Source: Fagopyrum homotropicum
Taxonomy: Eukaryota > Streptophyta > Magnoliopsida > Caryophyllales > Polygonaceae
Assembly (NCBI GenBank): GCA_033239125.1
Contig: BSWB01000008.1
Span: 5,362,001 to 5,426,000, forward strand
Length of the DNA stretch: 64,000 nucleotides
Direction of reading: 5' to 3'
Each line of letters begins with the position of its first letter. Within the stretch, counting starts at the first letter, position 1. The position numbers were made by a program, and so were the translations under genes. Shown one piece after another: positions 22,900-39,775 of this stretch. The notes under the pieces were generated by a model. It was not told the origin of the DNA and ran no database searches. It saw nothing but the letters and a program-made list of their open reading frames with translations.

Positions 22900-22917
22900 T
22901 CCCCGGCAACGGTGCCA
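22900..22917 (-). other. tRNA-Asp-type primer binding site of element C
   Basis: On the minus strand TGGCACCGTTGCCGGGGA follows the LTR end by six bases. It differs by one base from the TGGCGCCGTTGCCGGGGA primer site common in Athila-type elements. Confidence 0.75.
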
Positions 22918-22923
22918 AAAACT

Positions 22924-23856
22924 TGTTCGCTCCAAATAGTGTGTGCAAGCTGTAAATTTATAACCCAAGAGGTATGCTTAAAACAAGAATGGGAAGCCGC
23001 AGTGTACGGGTCAATCGTAGTAAAAGCAAGAATTATGGGGTGTTGATCTCAAGGACATAGGTGAAACAGAGCTGGTATAGGTTGTCAATGTAACTACTAA
23101 CCACAAAAGCGATTAAAGCAATCAAAGATAATAATGAAGTCAATTAAAGGAAATATGCAATTCTAGGGATTTAAGCATCTAGTTGTGGTTCCAACTCAAG
23201 ATCTAAAGATAAGTGGACAAAGCTGAGATTTTGCAAAGGGGAGGTGTTTCTAAAGTGGAATAGATCACCGGGTAAGTCTCACTACTCACAATCCCAAATC
23301 ATAACTCCTATTACCGGGTAAGTCTCAAGGAATTAAGGAAAAGAACTATAACCTCAGGCATAAAATATATCAGCTGAATATATCTTCTTCCTTCCAAAAA
23401 TCCAGCCAAAAAATATAAGATCTTCTTTCCATAATTAAAAGATCTCAGGCATAAAATATATCTCCTCGCCGCGTCAAGGTGTTCACCTCGGTCGGAGCGC
23501 TGCTCAAAATCACCTCGGTCGAGGTGATATTGTAGCTGACCGAGGTGACTCTCTAACTGAGTGTGAAATCTCTCAAATCTGGTCCAAAGTGAATCTTTAA
23601 TCCATTTCTATGTTCCCTGAGTTTCTCCTTAAGCTTCTGAATGTAGCTCCTATGACTCCTTAGCTCCTTTAGCTCCATTTTAGTCCAAAATGTGCCGTTT
23701 TACCTACGATTACAACGAAACTAGGTGTAGAGCTCGATTCTCACAAAGGTAGATGAAATAGCAATATAATCACATAATATACATCCAAACATGCAGATTA
23801 TTGAAGATAAAAAGTCTAAACAAGTCCCAAAATATAGACTATAATACATGCTATCA
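22924..23856 (-). repeat. 5' LTR of element C with a 777-bp internal deletion
   Basis: It matches 4797-5229 and then jumps at about 23357 to sequence matching 6010-6506. A CTCAGGCATAAAATATAT string occurs both at the junction (23353) and at 23444, which suggests deletion through short homology. Confidence 0.85.
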
Positions 23857-23861
23857 ACATT

Positions 23862-26263
23862 CAGCAACAACAATCCTCAAACTCCCTACCTCCCTCACCT
23901 TTCTGTTTGCTCAAACCCGCACTTCTCTCTTCTTGATAATTGTTGGAGAAGAACAGAACCGCTAGGGAGATGCTGCTGCAACCATCCAGCCCCACCTCTC
24001 GGTGCTCCTATCTCCACCAAGGGACCTGCAAGTGCCGCCTCAAGACCACCGCTACAATTCTTCTTTTTTCCCCTCCGCTGCTTCCCTGTCATTCCCATCT
24101 AGACTCACCGGACAAGAACTCTTCTGAACTCTCTTCGAGCATCATCTGACGCCGCCAATAACTACAGCCGAAGAGCCATACCTTGTTTCGTTCCTCCTCC
24201 GCCTTGCTGCACCACCACCTCGAACAGACCCGCCCTGCTCAGCCTCTCATTGCCTTCTCCTTCCCTGCTTCTCCTCTGCATACCCTACGCATCTCCAATG
24301 ACCTCCGCCAGGCTGAGTGAGATCCATCGCCTCTATGCAACTCACCGGAGAGGAGACCCATCCGCTGCCTCGCCGCACCCTGCTTGCCTCGCCCTACCGC
24401 CTGGAGCCATGGTTGCCACCCCTGTTTTCCCTCTTCTCAAGCGATACGGCTCGTTCGAATGGTGAAAGAGAAACACTTCTTTTTAATTACAATCGGGAAC
24501 CCTCACTTTTAGTATAATTATAAATTGTAACCCATCTTTTGTATATACAATTTGTGCCCCAAATTTGTCTATTGTAGTTTTGAACCTAGGTTTTTGAATG
24601 TGAGCAACATACCCTCCTACAGAAATTATTTACAAAAATGGACCCAGATATTATATTGGGGTCACAAATCATTTATGCCTTGTTGGTTAATCTCGGTTTA
24701 TGACAAAGATCTAATTGCGGTTATGACCAAGGTTTTAATTACGGAATATCACCCAAGTTTATGAAATTGCTCACATTTGTCCTAAAAATGTAATTGTCGA
24801 TTTTAAACTCGGATTTCCATTACGAAGTTATTCTTGTAGCTTATATATATTATATATAATGCCCAAGTTTAGCCTTTAAAGCTAAACTTGTTTAGTTTTG
24901 GTGTTAGGTTCAGAAACGACCCCGATAATGGCCTAACGTGTCCAAGTTCGACATCCATCGATCGTCTTCTGCCTTTTTGGCATCGTGTGAGTATCTTCTT
25001 CATAGATCTAGTTATGTTTAGTAGTATCATGCTAGGTTAGATATAGCATAACTTAGAGTGAATACCAAGTAGTGGTTTAGACCTTAGGTGAGTTTTGAGG
25101 ATTGTCGATTGTGGTAAGACGTTGAGTGTTTGGTTGACCTTGTGAGGTTGTTTATGGCTTTAAGTTGTATGTTGAGCTTGTGAGAATTTAGGGGTTGAGG
25201 TTGTATGATTATTGAGGTTGTGGACTTGAACGAGAGTATCCTAGCTTGTGTTGTAATGGTTCTGACCTTGTGAGATCGTGAGGATTAGGAGTTTGATATC
25301 CTATCATGGTTATGGATATGATCTTGCGAGATCATTGGGACTAGAAGTCTAAGGACTTCTAGCATGTGAGAGAGATGTTGATTGTGTGCCTTGTTTTGAC
25401 CAGGCGTTGAGTGACTTCCTACGGGAAGTTGAGAGCAGTGGTTATCGGGTTTAGCTTTCTGACAGGTAAGTCTCCAGACTTACTTAGCTCGTATTTCTTG
25501 TATTAGCATTGATGTGTGTTTGGTGGTGTGTGTTTATTCCTTATCATTTATAACAACTAAACCGGTAATAGGACCACTGACCTTATATTATTTTAGCCCA
25601 AGTGTATGATAACGAGTGGTGACATCATTTGCCTAGCTCTTACGAGAGTCTAGGAGGTTCTTGGCCACTAGCCCGTGCTGGTTAGACGGTCGGAGGCCTC
25701 CGTACCGTTCCATACCGGTAAGTAGGGACCGAGGCGGGACCACGGTGGTCTCGTGTCACAAAACTAAGTTGAATTAGAACTGGATATGACTTAATAATAA
25801 AGAGATAATAAACCGGAATTTTGTGCTTTGAGAATGTTGAGTGTTTATGATGATTTACTTGTGTGTCTTTCCCATTGATTCTAATGCTTCGAATATGAGC
25901 TAACGGTTTTATACCGAATGTTGTAGATTGTATTGCAGGTTAGGATTGCGGATGAGAGATCCGGAAGAGTGGCAACCGGGGTTCCGTACATTTTAGGATT
26001 GATTTTTGGGTGGAGTCGAGTTTAAGTATTGTATTTATTGTGTGTTGTATGGCGTTTAGTCTTTGGGGTTGTATTTTCGACTGAAGTCGTTTGTTGTATT
26101 CTTTCGGGTTTTTCTTTTCATTGCATGAAAATGTATTTTGGTTTTGGCCTTTATTTGTGCCTTGTTGCAAGATCCGGTGAAATTGTTGTCAAGTTAAGGG
26201 TCGGGTCCCATAGTCAGATCCTAACCCGTAGCATCCCAAGTCCCGCGGATTCGGGGTGTTATA
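23862..26263 (+). repeat. 5' LTR of element B, second part
   Basis: It resumes the B LTR after element C and its ACATT duplication, matches 31050-33450, and ends GTGTTATA directly before the primer site. It includes a GC-rich block at 23870-24460 with open frames but no recognisable protein. Confidence 0.85.
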
Positions 26264-30542
<4,279 letters not shown>

Positions 30543-33450
30543 TGTAACGCCCCATTTTATTCGTCGCGTTTTCGGTATTTATTTTCCGACTTCTATCAAT
30601 ATTTATTAGCTTAATGTTTTATTAAAAGTATTTTACAACGAAAAATATATTTCCCGAGTATATTATTATTTTGTATACGTTCGTGTGTATCCATAATATT
30701 ATTTTTGGAAAAATCGAAAAGTTTTCCGATTTGAAAACCCCGTTCCGAATGTGTTTGATCGAGTTTCCCCTTTCCCATTTTATTTATTCATTTCCTTATT
30801 CTCTTCCTTTCTTTTTTCTTCTTTCCCTTTTCTTCCATCCAGCAGCACTCACTCCACTCAACAATGATGACGACCCCTGGCTGTTTTGTCTTGTCTCGAC
30901 CCCTCCCCTCCCTCATTTGAGACCATCTTTTGGACACTCTACACGTCTCCGCATTCATCTCCCAGGAACTCACCTCCCTAACTCCTTTGTTACAACATTG
31001 TCCCCTCAACATTCTATGGACTGCTCTCCTTCTTAACCCTCAACATTCAGTAGCAACAATCCTCAAACTCCCCTACCTACCTCACCTTTTTGTTTGCTCA
31101 AACCCACACTTCTCTCTTCTTAATAATTGCTAGAGAAGAACGGAACCGCCAGAGAGATGTTGCTACAACCGTCCAGCCCCACCTCTCGGGTCTCCTATCT
31201 CCAACAAGGGACCTGCAAGTGCCGCCTCAAGACCACCGCTGCAATTCTTCTCTTTTCTCCTCCGCTGCTTCCCTGTCATTCCCATCGAGACTCACCATAC
31301 AAGAACTCTTATGAACTCTCTTCGAGCATCGTCTAACTCCGCCAACAAATGCCGCCGAAGAGCCACACCTTGTGTCGTTCCTACTCCGCCTTGCTGCACC
31401 ACCACCTCGAACAGACCCGCCCTGCTCAGCCTCTCACCGCCTTCTCCTTCCTTACTTCTCCTCTGCATACCCTATGCATCTCCAATGATCTCCGCCAGGC
31501 TGAGTGAGATCCGCCGCCTCTGTGCAACTCGCCGAAGAGGAGACTTAACCGCAGCCTCGCCGCGCCCTGCTTGCCTCGCCCTGCCGCATGGAGCCATGGC
31601 CGCCACCCCTGTTTTCCCTCTTCTCCAGCGATACGGCTCGTTCGAATAGTGAAAGAGAAACCCTTCTTTTCAATTATAATCGGGAACCCTCGTTTTTAGT
31701 ATAATTACAAATTGTAACCCATCTTTTGTATTTACAATTTGTGCCCCAGATTTGTTTATTGTAGTTTTGAACCCAGGTTTTTGAATGTGAGCAACATACC
31801 CTCCTGCAGAAATTATTTAAAAAAATGGACCCAAATATTATATTGGGGTCAAAAATCATTTATGGCTTGTTGGTTAATCTCAGTTTATGACAAAGATCTA
31901 ATTGCGGTTTATGACCAAGTTTTTAATTACGGAATATAACCCAAGTTTATGAAATGGCTCACATTTGTCCTAAAAATATAATTGTCGATTTTAAACTCGG
32001 ATTTCCATTACGGGGTTATTCTTGTAGCTTATATATATTATATATAATGCCCAAGTTTAGCCTTTAAATCTAAACTTGTTTAGTTTTGGTGTTAGGTTCG
32101 GAAACAACCCCGATAATGGCCTAACGTGTCAAAGTTCGACATCCATCGATCGTCTTCCGCCTTTGTGGCATCGTGTGAGTATCTTCTTCATCGATCTAGT
32201 TATGTTTAGTAGTATCATGCTAGGTCGGATATAGCTTAACTTAGAGAGAATACTAAGTAGTGGTTTGGACCTTAGGTGAGTTTTGAGGATTGTCGATTGT
32301 TGTAAGACGTTGAGTGTTTGGTTGACCTTGTGAGGCTGTTTATGGCTTTAAGTTGTATGTTGAGCTTGTGAGAATTTAGGGGTTGAGGTTGTATGATTGT
32401 TGAGGTTGTGAACTAGAACGAGATCAGTATCCTAACTTGTGTTGTGATGATTCTAACCTTGTGAGATCGTGAGGATTAGGAGTTTGCTATCCTAGCATGG
32501 TTATGGATATGATCTTGCGAGATCATTGGGACTAGAAGTCTAAGGACTTCTAGTATGTGAGAGAGATGTTGATTGTGTGCCTTGCTTTGACCAAGCGTTG
32601 AGTGACTTCCTAATGGAAGTTGAGAGCGGTGGTTATCGGGTTTAGCTTTCTGACAGGTAAGTCTCTGGACTTACTTAGCTCGTATTTCTTGTATTAACAT
32701 TGATGTTTGTTTGGTGGTGTGTGTTTATTCCTTATCGTTTATAACAACTAAACCGGTAATAAGATCACCGACCTTATATCATTTTGGCCCAAGTGTATGA
32801 TAATGGGCGGTGACATCATCTACCTAGCTCTTGCAAGAGTCTAGGAGGTTCTTGGCGACTATCTTGTGTTGGTTAGACGGTCGGAGGCATCCGTACCGTT
32901 TCATGCCGGTAAGTAGGGACCGAGGCGGGACCACGGTGGTCTCGTGTCACAAAACTAAGTTGAATTAGAACGAGATATGACTTAAGATAATAAACCGGAA
33001 TTGTGAGCCTTGAGAATTTTGTGTGTTTATGATGATTTACTTGTGTTTGTGCCTTTCCCATTGATTCTAATGCTTCGAATATGAGCTAACGGTTTTATAC
33101 CGACTATTGTAGATTGCATTGCAAGTTAGGATTGCGGCCGAGAGATCCGGAAGAGTGGGCAGTCGGGGTTCCGTACATTTTAGGATTGAGTTTTGGGTGG
33201 AGTCGAGTTTGAGTATTGTATTTATTGTGTGTTGTATGGCGTTTAGTCTTTGGGGTTGTATTTTCGACTGAAGTCCTTTGTTGTATTCTTTCGGGTTTTT
33301 CTTTTCATTGCATGAAAATGTATTTTGGTTTTGGCCTTTAGTTGTGTCTTGTTGCAAGATCCGGTGAAATTGTTGTTAAGCTAAGGGTCGGGTCCCATTG
33401 TTAGATCCTAACCCGTAGCATCCCGAGTCCCGCGGATTCGGGGTGTTACA
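30543..33450 (+). repeat. 3' LTR of element B (2908 bp)
   Basis: It starts TGTAACGCCCC after AGGGGGATCTGA and ends GGGGTGTTACA before AGTTG. It is uninterrupted and shows what the 5' LTR looked like before element C entered. The GC-rich block at 31030-31650 holds a 112-codon open frame (31311-31649) of Ser/Pro/Arg-rich composition with no family I recognise. Confidence 0.9.
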
Positions 33451-33455
33451 AGTTG
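33451..33455. other. Target site duplication AGTTG, right copy of element B
   Basis: It directly follows GGGTGTTACA and equals 4312-4316. Confidence 0.85.
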
Positions 33456-34947
33456 TGGTTCCGACTCAAGATCTCAAAAGATAACGTGGACAAAGCCGAG
33501 GTTTGCAAAGGGAAGGTGTTTCTAAGGTGGGAATAGATCACCGGGTAAGTCTCACTACTCACTATCCCATACCAAATGTCCTCTCACCGGGTAAGTCTCA
33601 AGGTACTAAGGAAAGGAACTATAATCTCAAACCAACACACCACCCAAGGGGATAAAATCAACCTTTACTGGGTAAGCATCAGGATAACTCCCAAAGATGG
33701 GATGAAGGCACACTCAAACCCCAATAAAGGATAAACCTTTATTACATATCACTCATGATCTTGGGTATACAAGCAAAGGAATCACCGGGTAAGTCTCATC
33801 CTAGGCTTGCGTTGAACCAAGAAAGGTATAACAAGGATAGGATTTAGCAAACTGAAACCTCAACTCAGATAAGGATTAGAAAAGGTCTCGCCTCGCTCAG
33901 TTCATGTGCCATCTCGGTCGAGATGTTCCACGACTGACCGAGGTGTTCGTCGGTTAAGGTAAAGGCTCAAGATTTCAGGGTCCACTGGTGTAAAGCTCAT
34001 TCTTTCATCGTCTTTCCCACAACTTCAGTCAATCACCCTAGAATTGCATAAAGAACTTAGTCAACAATCATCATGATAACAATAATCAGATATATAAGAA
34101 AGGAATCAATCTTCAAATAAGAAAGCCTTAACACAAAGGTCTCAATAACTCAATCAAACAATTAGCGTTCCTCAATCACAATCAAAAAAGACAACAAATC
34201 GAAACAAACTAAGAAGATCTTACAACTTCCTTCAACTTTCCTTCAAAGCTAACTTCAACTTCCTTCAACCTTCCTTCAACCTTGGAGAACTTTGATCTTC
34301 TTGATTCTGAGATTCGGAGATTTGATGATCCGAAGATATTTTCTCTTCAACAAATTAGTCTCTTTATATAGGAGAATCACATTCCAAAGATAAAATATTT
34401 TAAAAGACAATTTCCTTCCTTAGAATATCTTCCAATCTTCCAAATAAATCAGCCGAAAAGATATACTTCCTTCGAGAAAATCATCCTCAAATCATCCTCA
34501 AATATAGGAAATTCTCTTTCCAAAAATAGAAGATCTCAGCCAAAAATAAAGATCTAGTGGCCGTTATAATATTCGCCTCGGTCGAGCCTGTCCTGATGAT
34601 CATTCGGTCGAGGTGGCACTGTAGCCAACCGAGGTGAATCTCAACTGAGTGTAAGTCTCTCTAATCTGGTCCAAAATCAATCTTCCATCTCATTTCCATG
34701 GTTCCTTTTTGTAACTCCTCAATGCTCCATAATGTCGCTCTAATGACTCCTTAGCTTCTTTAGCTCTATTTTGTTCCAAAACGTGTCATTTTCCCTACAA
34801 TTATAATGAAACTAGGTGCAGACCTCGATTCTCGCAAATGTAGACAAAACAACATAAAGATCAAATAATATACATCTATACACGCAGATTTATGAAGATA
34901 AAACGTTTAAACCAATCCCAAAATATAGATTATAATACATGCCATCG
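33456..34947 (-). mobile_element. Solo LTR A (Athila type), right part
   Basis: It continues the LTR from 4316: TGGTTCCGACTCAAGATCT is the counterpart of 5055-5080 in element C. It has copies of ACCGGGTAAGTCTCA at 33540, 33586, 33667 (diverged) and 33784, with the same spacing as in element C. It ends ACATGCCATCG where C ends ACATGCTATCA. The CCTCGGTCGAGG palindrome occurs in variants at 33911-33925 and 34575-34635. Confidence 0.75.
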
Positions 34948-34952
34948 GAGAT
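34948..34952. other. Target site duplication GAGAT, right copy of solo LTR A
   Basis: It follows the LTR end and is followed by GAAGACACCTCTT, the minisatellite unit seen left of 4072. The last LTR base (G instead of the A in element C) leaves the border uncertain by one base. Confidence 0.7.
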
Positions 34953-35002
34953 GAAGACACCTCTTTTGCGTTGAACTTTGCCGGGGAAGACAACAGTAGC
35001 AT
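34953..35002 (-). pseudogene. Right half of the interrupted minisatellite locus, with an ATG
   Basis: The minus strand has an ATG at 35002 followed by one 39-bp-type unit (SSPAKFNAKEVS). On rejoining with 4076, the frame does not continue into the repeat frame of the left half. Upstream on the minus strand (35003-35130) the CT-rich sequence resembles a 5' leader. Confidence 0.35.
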
Positions 35003-36391
35003 AGTGGAATAGATGGATGTCCGGCGACGAACCGGAACAAGGCGAGAGAAGGAGGGAAATGGAGGAAGAAATCGAAGGATTAGGCAGCGTGAGAGCTAGT
35101 TAGGTTTAGAAAGTAGCGTGAGAGTGAGTTAGATTTATTTTCTTAAATGAAAATAAGTAAAGACCTAGTTAGTATAAAGAAGATTCAAAATAACCTAGTT
35201 ACCAAATTTGTCCATTTTTAATTGAATAGTAATGTTTGTAATAAACAAAAGAAAATGTACTTCTTTTAATTATATTTTATATCATTTATAATAACTATTT
35301 ATAATTAGTTAAAAAAAATAATTGTACAAAGTACAAAAATTACACTAGTTAATCCTATAATACAGTATGCCGAAGATTATATCCAAATAAATTAATCCAA
35401 ATATAATCTTTTCGATACTATATTTTTGTCATTAGATTTCGTGTTCATGTATTTATATCGATCCCATCTGAGATATGGTGCATTATATTTGTTTTAATGG
35501 ATAACAAGCTCACTTTTTTGGCGTCTCCGATATTATAGTTATGGTATAATCTTTTCAATATCATATTTTAGTTATTTTATTCTGAAAATCAAATTCTAAT
35601 GTTATATTTTATTTCTGATATTATATTGCTGGCATTGTAATTTAAATACTGTAATTAAAGTATAATATTTCAAAACACTAACTTTTTGTTTATGAATAAA
35701 AGAAGATTATAATAACAGCTTATCCATAGTTTGGATTTTTTCAATGAATTGCAGCGTAATTATCTACCACAGAACAATTTAATGAAGTGCAGCGTAGTCT
35801 ATCAAATCAATTATAACAAAAATTTGAAGACTTGTGTCAAAATTTGTCCATTTCATGCTCTTGATCTTCTTCATCGCAGCTTCCTGAAAGTATGAAACTC
35901 TCAGATCATCCATGGAAGATACTACCATAAAATAAAGGGTTTCAAACAAAAAAAGGCTATATAATGAGCTATTAATTAAGAATATATTACGAGACAGAAA
36001 AATTTCTAAAATAAACTATATTTATAATAAAAATATCCAAATACTATTTAGAAATTATGGTAAACTGGAAGGTAAATTGATGATAATTTCTTTTTTAAGT
36101 TAACAATATATATGTATAACATATATATATATATATATAGAAGTAATAATACCGATATTGTAAATCGACCCTTTTATCATAATTATAATTACATTTTTTA
36201 AAATATAAATTGTACGAATTGGCACTTATAACTATAGATATATAGTTTTTAATTTTTTTTTTTATCAATTCATACCTTTTTAAATAAAAAATATATAAAG
36301 ATTATATCTTTAAATTATAAATTGTACGAATTGGCAGTTTTTTAAAATATAAATTGTATGAACCTGGATTTGATGTGGCGATGTGGATCTT
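35003..36391. other. AT-rich intergenic region downstream of the kinase gene
   Basis: A/T-rich with short AT microsatellites (36121-36139) and no credible open frame. A repeated phrase AAATTGTACGAATTGGCA occurs near 36206-36225 and 36317-36336. The 3' untranslated region of the kinase gene should lie at its right end. Confidence 0.5.
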
Positions 36392-39300
36392 TCAGCACCA
36401 AAAACAACCCACCGGCGTGGAATCTCCGGCAAGTTCCTGCATGCGAATGAGCTCCGGGAGGACCTCTGTGGCCAGATCCGGGCGGTCCTTCTTTCTGAGC
36501 TCTGAGCACTTAAGTGCAATCTGGGCAAACCTTAACGCCTCCTCCACCGGCCAGTCGAGCACCGTCGGATCCAACACGGTCTCAAAACTGCCTTTGTCGA
36601 TCGCCTTCTGGACCAGGTGGGTGAGCCCCATGGGAGGCCTCGCCGTGATGATCTGAAGTAGCATAATCCCCAGCGAGTACACATCCGATTTGGTGCTCAG
36701 CATCCCAGATTGTTGGTACTCAGGGTCTATGTAGCAGAAGGTGCCGGCGGCCGCCGTCATACGGCACTGCGACACTGAGGGAGGAACTAGGCGAGCCAGA
36801 CCCACGTCGCTGATCTTCGACACGTAGTTTTGGTCGATGAGGATATTGGCCGGCTTCAAATCGCGGTGGACGAGTGGCTCCGGCTTGGCTTGGTGGAGAA
36901 ACGTGAGCGCCGTGACGATCTCGGTTGCAATCTTGACTCGGATCTTCCATGGGATTGACGGAGTATTCCCCCGCCGGTATAGCCTGTCCTCTAAGCTGCC
37001 GTTGTTCATGTACTCGTAGACTAAACAACCATACTCCGGACACGCTCCAAGGAGGAGCACCATGTTAGGGTGGCGCATGCAACTCAAGACTTCCACCTGC
37101 AATAATGCAGTAGTAACCACCTTATATATTAGGTTCGAAGTTTATGCACCTTTCGATGTGAGAATTTAGTGCAACTAAGGTATAGACTGAGTTGACACTT
37201 TCTCATAGGTTAGGATCGCGAGTCGAATTGAGGCTAACTGCTCTGATATCATGTCAGAGTCCGATACAGACGGACCGATAGAGGTGGGTCGTGTGCATAC
37301 GACCACACATGCGTATTAGGCCCAAACCCAGCATATAAACCCGATGAGATTCCATCTAAAACTAAATGACAATAGGTGAAGTACCAAGTGATCTTATATA
37401 CTAGGCTCGTCTCTAACTTTCGAGGTGAAAACTATTTATCTTCGACATTTATAAGATGATCTAGTTTCAAAATCATGCATGCATGCATAGACGTACTTCT
37501 TGCTGGAACTGCTTCATTCCTTGTGAAGCGTCGGGTCTCAAGACCTTGATAGCAACTGGGGTATGATCAAGTGTCCCCTTGTAAACGGGGCCATAGCCGC
37601 CTTCTCCGATCTTGAGAGAAGGATGAAGCTTCTTGGTAGCCTGTTCGATCTCATCAATGTTGTATTTCCTGTACCTTGTATCCTGCAATGCCAATGCAGT
37701 CAAAGCTTGTTCCTTGTCTTCCTTCTCTCTCTTTGCTTTGACCTCAGCGATTATCCTCCTCTGCGCCTCCATCTCCGCCAATCTTTGTGCTGCTTCAGCT
37801 GCTTCCATGGCTGCCTTGCTCTTAGCCTTCTCCTTCTCTATCATCGCCATTGCTTCTTCCTCTGCTAGCCTAGCTTGTTTCAGTTCATTTGCCTTGAGTT
37901 TGGCGGAGATGGCCACCCTGCAAGCCGTGCTGTACAACTCCATGGTTTGCTTCAGTTCCAGTCTTAACTGCCTCATCTCTGCTTCTATATCAGGCTACAA
38001 AATCAATCGATCACTCAGAATTAGAGCTCGTTTGAAAGCTCTAAAAATTATTTCCGGTAACAAAATGATTCCGAATCAATAAAAAATTATATTTGTTTAG
38101 AGAAAGACATGAAACTAATCTTATCATTTCCATTTCAGTTCTATTTCATCTCCTTACTCTTGTCTAATTTCATTCCATTTTCATTCCACCGCTTCAACTA
38201 AACGGAAACTTATTTTATGGAGATGTACGTTAGATAAGGGTCACTACTTACTGATGTAGATTCTCTCCTTTGGTCATCCCTATTTACATCTGGCATGGAG
38301 AAGTCCAAGGTGACGGATGCCATGTCAATAGATCCAAAGCCAACTTGGTGTTCTTTGTCCTCGACATGTAGAGCTGAGTTTGTGGCGTCGGCGGCGGAGA
38401 ATGATGTAGGGCTGAATTTGCAGTTGGCATTACTTGTTCTAGAGGAGACGCCGATGTCGCTCTTATCAAACATGTGCTTGAGTGTTCCTTGATGAGCATC
38501 TCCAATCTTAGGAGGAGTTGTTGTGTTTATGATGGGACGTTGTGCTGATTTGACGCTCACCACCTTCCCCTTCTGAATCACATATACAGAACAAAACTCT
38601 GGAGCTGATTTCAAGACGTTGCTTCCCACATCGCTCTTTTTGAAGTTCCTGCATGCAAATTCATCAATCACAAACTCTTTGAAATTATACATGTTTTGTA
38701 TAAATAGAGGGGATTAAGATTATGAGAGTTAAGAGGGAGAAATAATTCTTGTAATCTCGTTTGCTAAGAGAACGAAGGAGATTATAAAGTTAGATTACGG
38801 AGATTATGAGAATTTTATAATCCTATATAACTTCGATTATAAGGATTATTGTGACTAAAATCTCATTTTTACCTCTCTTTCTTTTTCATCTCTTTCCTCA
38901 ATACAAAAATTCAACATACGTTTTTTTTTAAATTTTAGCCACAATTATATAAATTTTACCAAAAACTCGTTTCACTTATTTTTATACTATTTTCATCTAA
39001 ATAATTCTATTCATCCTCATCTTTCTCTATGTAATCTTACATCACCAAACGAGTCCATATATATATATATAGGGTGTGGTTCCTATGAGAACACCCCTAA
39101 CGTGAGAACATGAGAACAATCGTACACCGTTGGATGTGAATATTAAGGGTTGAGATTTTAAGTAGATATCAAAAATAATAATAACTACGAATAATAATAA
39201 TTAGGAATCCAACAATAACTATGAATAATCCACTAAACCAACAATAACTACGAATAATACATTAAACGATGTGACACATTCTAACAAAACTAATAATAAT

Positions 39301-39775
39301 TATGAATTTGTTCTCATGTTCTCACGTTAGGGGTGTTCTCATAGGATCTGTACTCTATATATATTTATTGTTGTAGATTATACTATACTAACTTGATAAA
39401 TGATCTTGGTCCGGCCCCCAAGACCATGTTTGAGATGAAGTTGCAGCTGATGTAATCAACAAGAGTTTTGGATACATCAGCATCTTCTAGGACAACCTCG
39501 ACAAGATCAATCGATTTACGAGCACAATAACCACGGTAAGGATTGAACAATTGTTGCATATCTGCATCTGAAGAGGATGCACCAGGTTTGCCATCACGAT
39601 TGTTAGAGCTGTGGAGCTTGACATGGATCAAAATGAGAGGCTGGCCTTCATTCAAGAGATGATCGATAGCCCACCTGACGGCATAATGGCTATGTTTGTC
39701 CTTGTCGATGGCGACTGCGGTGGGGTTCAATGGTAATGGTAGAATGTAATCTTCCAGTGGGCGTTGGTGAGCCAT
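36392..39775 (-). CDS. USP-domain receptor-like cytoplasmic kinase (RLCK-IX type), complete, 4 exons, 660 aa
   Basis: Exons on the minus strand: 39775-39393, 38648-38252, 37994-37497 and 37096-36392, all with GT-AG borders and matching phases. Residues about 15-150 form an N-terminal universal-stress-protein-like domain (AIDKDKHSHYAVRWAIDHLL, SAPEFCSVYVIQKGK). Residues 150-260 are a Ser-rich variable linker. Residues about 265-360 are a charged coiled coil (LAEEEAMAMIEKEKAKSKAA). The Ser/Thr kinase domain starts near 371: glycine loop GEGGYGPVYKG (390-400), lysine in VAIK (410), HRDLKPANIL (from 503), DVG at 523-525 and CYIDPEYQQSG. DVG instead of DFG is usual in this family. The C-terminus GCFWC has no U-box, unlike the related PUB kinases, but several plant family members lack it. 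A TAA lies in frame upstream of the ATG. The role is probably stress or developmental signalling at the membrane or in the cytosol; the substrate is unknown. Confidence 0.9.
39071..39356. mobile_element. MITE in intron 1 of the kinase gene, Mutator-like
   Basis: A perfect 38-bp inverted repeat pairs 39081-39118 with 39309-39346, starting TCCTATGAGAACACCCCTAA. The outer ten bases are partly matched (AGGGTGTGGT versus AGAGTACAGA). Both flanks are AT dinucleotide runs, compatible with a 9-bp duplication but too simple to prove it. The interior is AATAATAACTACG-rich and noncoding. The TIR sequence resembles widespread plant Mutator-type MITEs. Confidence 0.7.

Larger units (their letters stand above)
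4797..23856 (-). mobile_element. Element C: Athila-type Ty3/gypsy retrotransposon with env-like ORF, lacking integrase
   Basis: Both LTRs begin TGTTCGCTCC and end ATGCTATCA in plus reading. The flanks ATATT (4792-4796) and ACATT (23857-23861) form a 5-bp target duplication with one substitution. The intact 3' LTR of B reads ACATT at this point. A tRNA-Asp-type primer site (22900-22917) and a polypurine tract (6507-6521) fix the minus orientation. Order on the minus strand: gag, protease, RT, RNase H, an antisense ORF region, env-like ORF. No integrase motifs are present between RNase H and the env-like ORF. Element D splits gag. Confidence 0.85.
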
